Part shown: piece by piece, positions 7,438 through 11,815 of the stretch
Layout of the letters: the number at the start of each line of letters is the position of its first letter
Position numbering within the stretch: the stretch's first letter is position 1
From: Amoeboradix gromovi
Taxonomy: Eukaryota > Sanchytriomycota > Sanchytriomycetes > Sanchytriales > Sanchytriaceae
DNA: 11,815 nt
Direction: 5' to 3'
NCBI GenBank assembly: GCA_018985225.1
Contig: JADGIF010000282.1
Span: 1-11,815 of the forward strand
Notes under the pieces: generated by a model
Told to the model about the DNA's origin: nothing
What the model saw: only the letters and a program-made list of their open reading frames with translations
The model's database searches: none
Program-made: the position numbers and the translations under genes

Positions 7438-7722
7438 GTGTAGGAATTATTAAACAAGAAAAGATTCCAAGAAAGAACAGCAGTGTTTGTTCAACGTTCA
7501 AATGAAATGACTTTACTTCCAGAATTCTATATTTGTTACGTCATGCTATATCAATGAAAAGAGGCCCAAGAGACCATACACACTACCCCATTCTATCTAT
7601 TACTTGATGTTCCCAATGAAAGGAAACTCAGTCCTAAAGGTCTATATACTTTCTATTTGTTATATGCTATCTGAATGAAAAGTGGACAAGATGTATACAC
7701 ATGTTTTATTTCACACCAAATT
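7435..7722 (+). repeat. Dispersed repeat R2, inverted partner of R1
   Basis: Starting GAAGTGTAGGAATTATTAAAC, this segment aligns with the reverse complement of 445-725 over about 280 bases with small indels. It abuts the truncated thioesterase fragment on one side. On the other side a minus-strand coding remnant runs a few bases into it. This placement suggests R2 inserted in, or recombined with, former coding DNA. R1 and R2 are about 6.7 kb apart in opposite orientation. Confidence 0.75.
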
Positions 7723-7962
7723 CCGCTTGAGTATAAGGAAACGCATCACAGAAAACACGCCTTTCTTCCATTTATACCACATATCACTTGATATCACTAT
7801 ACGATTTTCTATTGTGACTATTTTCAAGGACGATAGGAATGTATCGATATTGTCCGGTGGGTTGGATTTGGAGGCAAATATTTCAATAAGCTTGAATACG
7901 GCTTTATTATTAGTTGTGAAAGGGTACTCAATAGGGTACAGTAGCCATGGTCGGCGTATGTT
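7711..7962 (-). pseudogene. Unidentified coding remnant, no start codon
   Basis: An 83-codon open stretch on the minus strand has no ATG until residue 61. It reads protein-like, for example YPIEYPFTTNNKAVFKLIEI, NPPDNIDTFLSS and DMWYKWKKGVFSVMRFL. A second frame just upstream (about 7905-7998) is also open and coding-like (YYTQADKDFKTYADHGYCTL), so one gene may have been split by a frameshift near 7940. It ends at a stop inside repeat R2. The antisense plus-strand ORF (7682-7966) is also open but less protein-like. I do not recognise the family. It could equally be an exon of a spliced gene whose splice sites I cannot define. Confidence 0.35.
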
Positions 7963-8147
7963 TTAAAGTCTTTATCGGCTTGGGTGTAATAAGTGTATCC
8001 TCAAAATAAATAAATTTATTATAATATACTCATCTTTATCACGTAAGGTGTTTTTACATGATGGGATGCAGAATAACAAAGTATACTTGTAGCTAAAAAT
8101 ATATCTGATCCATAAAGACAATGGAAACCTAAAATGGACAAAGAATT

Positions 8148-8822
8148 TGGGACGCACTCTTTAAAAACTGCACTGACTAGCTTCCAATGGGGTACCCCAT
8201 ATGGAGGAAATAACAGCATCAATAAACATTCTTATACTATGATACCAAGAATATTTCATTGATTGTACTCCTCTTTAAATAAAACTAGAAGACCCTACAT
8301 CCCGTTCAAACATAAAAGGTCTTTGAGCGTCTAATTAAGGTGCATTTTCTTCATCAGACTCTTTTTTAAGCTTGTAGCTTTTTGGTTATGTCATTTTATT
8401 AATATTACAATCAATTGTAAATAGTTTTTGCAATCTAGTACAAATGACTTGAGTAGGTTTGATATCGTCTTTAAGATCTTGAGTTTCCAGTACCCAATTC
8501 CAGAAAAGAAGAAATTGAAGTTTAATAAGATGTAATCTGTAAACAGTCTCCCTGACTCTTGTCTTGCTGAGTTTCAATTTCTTTTTAATTGTTCCAACCA
8601 GTACATCTTCTTCAATGTCAGTGTCCAGCATTTTCTTCTTTGATTTACTGGTATATGAAAACTTTTGTTTTCACTAGATCATTAGGAAAGGTCTGTATTT
8701 ATGGGCAAGATAGTTCTTTCTGGTGCGACTTCAAACGAAAAGATATCCTATTACGAATTAGTATTATGAATCAAAAGTTTATTTCAAAAATTTCAGAGGG
8801 CTAGTCTAGTTTTAGTGTTCCA
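8148..8822. mobile_element. TIR element M2 (675 bp)
   Basis: The left end, TGGGACGCACTCTTTAAAAA, and the right end (reverse complement TGGAACACTAAAACTAGACT) are imperfect inverted repeats. Both resemble the M1 terminus GGGACACCAAATATAATAAC. The interior at 8190-8332 aligns with 11669-11815 of M3 at roughly 70 percent by eye, at the same distance from the left terminus, so M2 and M3 are one family. No clear target-site duplication is visible. The element is too short for a full transposase gene and carries only possible remnants of one on the minus strand. Confidence 0.7.
8386..8631 (-). pseudogene. Possible transposase remnant within M2 (HTH-like)
   Basis: This 81-residue minus-strand frame starts about 190 bases inside the right terminus of M2. 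Residues 14-33 (GTIKKKLKLSKTRVRETVYR) fit the spacing of a helix-turn-helix, as found at the N-terminus of Tc1/mariner-type transposases. Further along the same strand, near the left terminus (8222 down), another frame reads LLMLLFPPYGVPHWK. That resembles the LPPYSPDLNPIE block near the C-terminus of DDE transposases, although its catalytic acid is not retained. The order on the minus strand is right for an internally deleted transposase. Both matches are short, so this is tentative. Confidence 0.3.
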
Positions 8823-9613
8823 GGTGAAAAAAGAAAATGGATTGACATGATGATTGGTGACTACTTAAATTACAATTCAACTAATCCTCATAAAAAGGAC
8901 AAATTCAGATGCTAACCACCACAACCAATATGTGAGCACTTTGAAATGAAGTCCCATTTATTGCCGATCATTTAACACGTATATACTACATACCATATTA
9001 TCCGTAGCTCTACCACTAAACTGTTTGACAGCGACAATTGTGGTACACAGTCAAAATGAAACTCCCTTTACAGGCTTTAGCAATTCGGAAATTTTTGAAT
9101 AATTTGAGGGTATGACAAATTCCATGGAATACATTGAAGTAATTAAAGGCGCAGTCATTTTGATTTTCTTTGGGTTCTCTTAATTCTGCTCCCTAGCGAA
9201 AATATAATTTGCTAATTTTGAAAGCCATTTCCACTAGTTAATACTTCTGACTCTGTAATTGCTCTAGCTTGTGGTTCATACTCTCTTATTTCCTAGTCAT
9301 TGCTTTCCCTAACTATCTTCAATTTTGGCGTTTCTACGCTGATGTATGCAAATAATTGCGCTAAAACTTGATCAATCGAAACATTGGGGCTTGACTCAAC
9401 TATTCGACAAGATTAGAGACAATGCGCTAACTAAACCAGAAAAGAAGAAAAAGAAGTTGATATTTAGATGTCTCAGTATTAACAAGAGATTATCATACCT
9501 GTACCAAATATCGTCAACCTCGTTAGCTCAGCTATATTTGGCCTGATATCGCTAGGTTGCACTGTAGATTAATTGCTTACAAATCGGCTGTGACTTGAGT
9601 AAGATTTAAATAA
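8823..9613. other. Intergenic stretch with one short ORF
   Basis: No recognised gene is present. A 66-residue ATG ORF at 9346-9546 (plus) contains KPEKKKKK, a possible nuclear localisation signal, and LFDKIRDNALTK, but it belongs to no family I know. The rest is AT-rich with stops in all frames. No repeat shared with the rest of the window was found by eye. Confidence 0.35.
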
Positions 9614-9624
9614 GACTACTTGAG
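9614..9624. repeat. Direct repeat flanking the cysteine-rich gene, left copy
   Basis: GACTACTTGAG here recurs exactly at 9974-9984. The pair brackets the coding sequence at 9639-9968 tightly, with 14 bases beyond the stop codon and 5 bases before the start codon. It could be a target-site duplication from insertion of the gene, or chance. Confidence 0.5.
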
Positions 9625-9633
9625 TAACAAAGC

Positions 9634-9639
9634 TTTATT
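9634..9639 (-). terminator. Polyadenylation signal of the cysteine-rich gene
   Basis: On the minus strand the stop codon TGA is followed immediately by ATAAA, so AATAAA begins on the last base of the stop codon. A second AATAAA lies just upstream, inside the last codons (9645-9650). Confidence 0.55.
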
Positions 9640-9968
9640 CAACATTTATTGTCACAGTACTTGTAACCACTTTTGGATCTTGTGATACCTCTAGCACATA
9701 TACAAGCATTGATGTTACAATCTTTGCCATTGACCATGCAGCAGAGATACTGCACGCTATAGTATCCGTAGTCATTATACTTTGAGCAATATCCTGATGT
9801 TTCTTGTGATGATGTCAGTTTTGCACATCCCTGTGGATACTTTTTCTTGAAGGATTTCTTTTGACAATTTTCGCTGAAGTTATCCACAAACTTTTTGTGA
9901 TTTCCCGTAGGAAGAGGTTCGAATACTGCAAATGCAATGTTGAAGAGTAAAGAAATCATGAGGACCAT
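9639..9968 (-). CDS. Small secreted cysteine-rich protein
   Basis: From the Met at 9968 this is a 109-residue protein with a signal peptide (MVLMISLLFNIAFA, cleavage likely just after) and a basic, Lys-rich first third of the mature chain. Ten cysteines follow: two spaced singles, one in GYCSKYN, a CC pair in YLCCMV, then DC, AC, CIC, YC and a final C at the C-terminus, enough for five disulfides. The spacing resembles disulfide-rich extracellular or effector-like proteins, but I cannot assign a family. The frame continues upstream to 10079 without a stop. I chose the internal Met because the signal peptide starts there; the upstream part looks like leader. No intron is seen. It could be secreted for defence, host or prey interaction, or structure; the sequence does not say which. 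Confidence 0.75.
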   Translation of the reverse strand: MVLMISLLFNIAFAVFEPLPTGNHKKFVDNFSENCQKKSFKKKYPQGCAKLTSSQETSGYCSKYNDYGYYSVQYLCCMVNGKDCNINACICARGITRSKSGYKYCDNKC

Positions 9969-9973
9969 GTCTT

Positions 9974-9984
9974 GACTACTTGAG
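9974..9984. repeat. Direct repeat flanking the cysteine-rich gene, right copy
   Basis: GACTACTTGAG is identical to 9614-9624 and lies 5 bases upstream of the gene's start codon. Confidence 0.5.
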
Positions 9985-10142
9985 CTGCTTATGAACAAAA
10001 ACGGAATTGTTCTAACCAATGGATTGGTTAATTTATTTTCACTTTCATAGCACTGATTGGAAAAGCCAAGCACTTGCAATTTGGCACCAATCGAAAGATT
10101 CTCTTAAATAGGCATTTAATTAGGAAGAAACCAATGAATCAA

Positions 10143-10430
10143 CTAGCTCAATGGCTGCGGATTTCCATGAAAATTGGAAATTTTCACAGAGAAACTAGCA
10201 AAATTAGCTACTCCGCTGAAGTGATTGTCATGCTTTCACCAAACTGAGACGAGATTGAACAAGGGCGCATGTTCTACGTGTACGTAAAAATAAAAAATTG
10301 CACGTAGTTTCCCAGTTAATTCTCTATTAAGTACTTAACCTTGTACATGTTGGACTAGTGAATGCTTCTACATTCCACATGGGTCAATCTTCTCCGTTTG
10401 CAATCGTACTTCAAGCGCCCCCTAATTGAG
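10143..10430 (-). pseudogene. Short Fanzor-derived element, minus-strand copy (copy D)
   Basis: Read on the minus strand, CGCTTGAAGTACGATTGCAA leads into a frame with EAFTSPTCTR, matching NEAFTSQTCTRC of copy A. The match is lost soon after, at a stop. The rest of the zinc ribbon and RuvC-III is deleted. The C-terminal DNA block resumes at GGTGAAAGCATGAC (10240 down), with the stem-loop, followed by TTGCTAGTTTCTCTGTG. The junction between the basic segment and the zinc ribbon is the same as in the other copies. It is non-coding now and the only copy on this strand. Confidence 0.7.
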
Positions 10431-10557
10431 CTGAGTGACATTTAGGCTAGGTTTCTTAACGCTTTACTCGACACGCTCGTTAACATCTGCCCTGTATTGA
10501 ATAATGGTAATTGCTTAGATCATCTATCTTTGTGAGACAAAATTACGCATAAATTGA

Positions 10558-11212
10558 GCCACCACTCCGAGTTCCCATATTGGGAGAATTGGTCCCCTCA
10601 AAGCTCTAATACTAGTCCTCTCGTTGATTTTTTCAACCGGAATTATTCTACCGACAGCTTGTGATGATATTGGCAAAATCGCTGCTTATCGAACTAAATT
10701 GAGAGGGCTCTTGGGGTGGGAAGAGTTTAATCACATGCCTACCTCTTTGAGCTCCAAGTATGACTGGCAAGAACTTTTAAGATGCTTAAATTCTGTCAAT
10801 TCACCAGATTCGCCTGGTTTGGTGCAGATCTGAATCACTATTCAGCGGTCATGGTACAACCATTTAGGAATTATGATGAAATAGATGATCTTTATACTTT
10901 AATAACAGCAATTTATCAAGAATATAGCACATATGTAAATCTAAGGGCTTCAGCTATAGAGCTAAGCGTACCAGAAAATAGCCAGCATCTAAGGAAAAGA
11001 AGTTTGGTGATTCATATTGCCTCTATACCTTATATTCTGACTTTGACATTAAGCAATTGATTATGGGACATCTTCTAATCGGACTATTTATGGTGACAAG
11101 GCCTATTTCGCTACCAGTTGGACTAGCAGTTGCAGGTGTAATTCTGTACCTCATAGTTTCTCCAATTTTACATGCATATCCTTATATTGTAGCCTTGGTT
11201 CTAAAATCCTAA
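10558..11212 (+). pseudogene. Unidentified broken gene with hydrophobic segments
   Basis: Three consecutive open stretches lie in different frames. The first (10558-10833, no ATG before 10736) has a hydrophobic stretch PLKALILVLSLIFSTGII, then CDDIGKIAAYRTKLRGLLGW. The second (to 11060) reads NYDEIDDLYTLITAIYQEYS, then NLRASAIELSVPENSQ. The third (about 10983-11212) reads GDSYCLYTLYSDFDIKQ and continues from Met at 11063 into two strongly hydrophobic spans, LPVGLAVAGVILYLIVSPIL and YPYIVALVL, then a stop. Together they suggest a membrane or secreted protein decayed by two frameshifts, or a spliced gene whose introns I could not define. No family is recognised. Confidence 0.35.
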
Positions 11213-11364
11213 GCACAACAAACAGATCATTTCTGTCAATCGGAAACGCCATCAAATCATTGCGCAAAACTATCGGCTGTCATTTTCCTGAATACGAGCG
11301 TGACCACTGCAGTTTTATTAATTCTGCGCTCCCCACAAGATCATTGATCGCTGTTTATTGAGAG

Positions 11365-11374
11365 TATATATAAT
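11365..11374 (+). promoter_or_regulatory. TATA-like box
   Basis: TATATATAAT lies 22 bases before an ATG at 11396 that opens only a 12-codon frame (MEDDMFLNLQAA). It may be the promoter of the broken gene downstream. Confidence 0.3.
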
Positions 11375-11395
11375 TAACAATCTGGAGCTCGTACA

Positions 11396-11623
11396 ATGGA
11401 GGATGATATGTTTTTAAATTTACAAGCGGCATGAATATTAATGACGAAAGGTGCTCAAGTCATTGGTATTAATGATCATGAGTAGTTTTAAAGATTGTAT
11501 CAGTACGCGTTATTTAGAAAGGTATGAAAACCCTCAGGAACACTGTTTGAATGCGTGTCTGAATAATCTTACCATCTTTGATAAATATGACGAATATCTC
11601 GCCTGGACTATAGTTGCATCATA
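11396..11623 (+). pseudogene. Unidentified coding remnant cut off by element M3
   Basis: After the 12-codon opening frame and its stop, the same frame reads ILMTKGAQVIGINDHE and stops. A second frame from ATG 11478 reads SFKDCISTRYLERYENP, then CLNACLNNLTIFDKYDEYLA. Coding character ends where M3 begins; the last codons of this ORF (TPNIKTRL) are simply the M3 terminus translated. It looks like a gene broken by a stop and a frameshift, then truncated by the insertion. I do not recognise the family. Confidence 0.35.
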
Positions 11624-11815
11624 TGGAACACCAAATATAAAAACTAGACTAACTTGTTTTTAAAGGAGGTGCTCCATACAGAGGAATGCTATCATTAATA
11701 AAAGATCTTCTTCTGTTATACCAATTTTCTTTCATTAATTGTATTCCTCTTTTTAAAATAAGACTATAAGACCCTGCATCTCGTTCAAATATGTGAAGTC
11801 TTTGAGCATCTAAGC
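11624..11815. mobile_element. TIR element M3, left part (continues past the window)
   Basis: It begins TGGAACACCAAATATAAAAA directly after a TA dinucleotide and shares this terminus with M1 and M2. From 11669 the sequence aligns with 8190-8332 of M2 to the end of the window. Both contain TTTCATT(A/G)ATTGTA(C/T)TCCTC and a (C/T)CGTTCAAA motif. The right end is outside the window. Confidence 0.7.

Noticed and set aside
7439-7718. R2 as a solo LTR (TG...CA ends)
   Set aside because: The bases beyond the TG and CA ends are shared by both copies, and no target-site duplication is visible.
8019-8222. 67-codon minus-strand ORF across the left end of M2 as a gene
   Set aside because: It spans the M2 terminus into flanking DNA. 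Only the short PPY-like stretch is suggestive, and it is treated as a possible transposase scrap.
9905-9930. GGTTCGAAT resembling a tRNA B box
   Set aside because: No A box or acceptor stem pairs with it, and it lies inside the signal-peptide region of the cysteine-rich gene.
10168-10186. Palindrome TGAAAATT-GGA-AATTTTCA as a regulatory site
   Set aside because: It lies at the decayed 3' edge of Fanzor copy D, is built from A/T runs, and has no counterpart in the other copies.
1-11815. CRISPR array, rRNA, tRNA or bacterial operon structure
   Set aside because: No regularly spaced repeats, conserved RNA gene motifs or ribosome-binding sites were found on either strand. The gene spacing and promoter motifs look eukaryotic.

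Overview
The window looks like a gene-poor, transposon-rich stretch of a eukaryotic nuclear genome, most likely from an early-diverging fungus. The grounds are an AT-rich sequence, intronless eukaryote-type genes with TATA boxes and AATAAA signals, no bacterial ribosome-binding sites or operons, several decayed Fanzor (eukaryotic TnpB-like) fragments, and small TIR elements. The species assignment is inference; the sequence itself does not name a taxon.

Only three genes look intact. (1) A Nit2-type omega-amidase at 3365-4288 (+) with its Glu-Lys-Cys triad. (2) A secreted, probably GPI-anchored RCC1/tectonin-like beta-propeller with paired cysteines at 5200-6228 (+). (3) A 109-residue secreted protein with ten cysteines at 9639-9968 (-).

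The rest is mostly relics. From the left: an inverted-repeat copy R1 (445-725); a Fanzor C-terminal fragment split by a 280-bp TIR element M1 (about 1030-1620); a second, better preserved short Fanzor derivative (about 1640-2215); the C-terminal half of a different Fanzor broken by one stop codon (2313-2765); the omega-amidase; a third short Fanzor derivative (about 4515-4965); and the propeller gene. Then come an unexplained stretch with two TATA-like boxes, a frameshifted ACOT9-like acyl-CoA thioesterase fragment (7036-7437, minus) abutting R2 (7435-7722, the partner of R1), an unidentified minus-strand coding remnant, a 675-bp TIR element M2 (8148-8822), the cysteine-rich gene, a fourth Fanzor derivative (minus, about 10143-10430), two unidentified broken coding regions, and the left end of a third TIR element M3 that runs out of the window.

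The most interesting pattern is the set of four short Fanzor-derived elements. They share the same internal arrangement (a basic segment joined directly to the zinc ribbon and RuvC-III end) and a conserved C-terminal DNA block. That block contains a small stem-loop which keeps pairing between copies, including one compensatory change, as a retained guide-RNA (omegaRNA) scaffold would. The intact genes show no sign of working together; they are islands among mobile-element debris.
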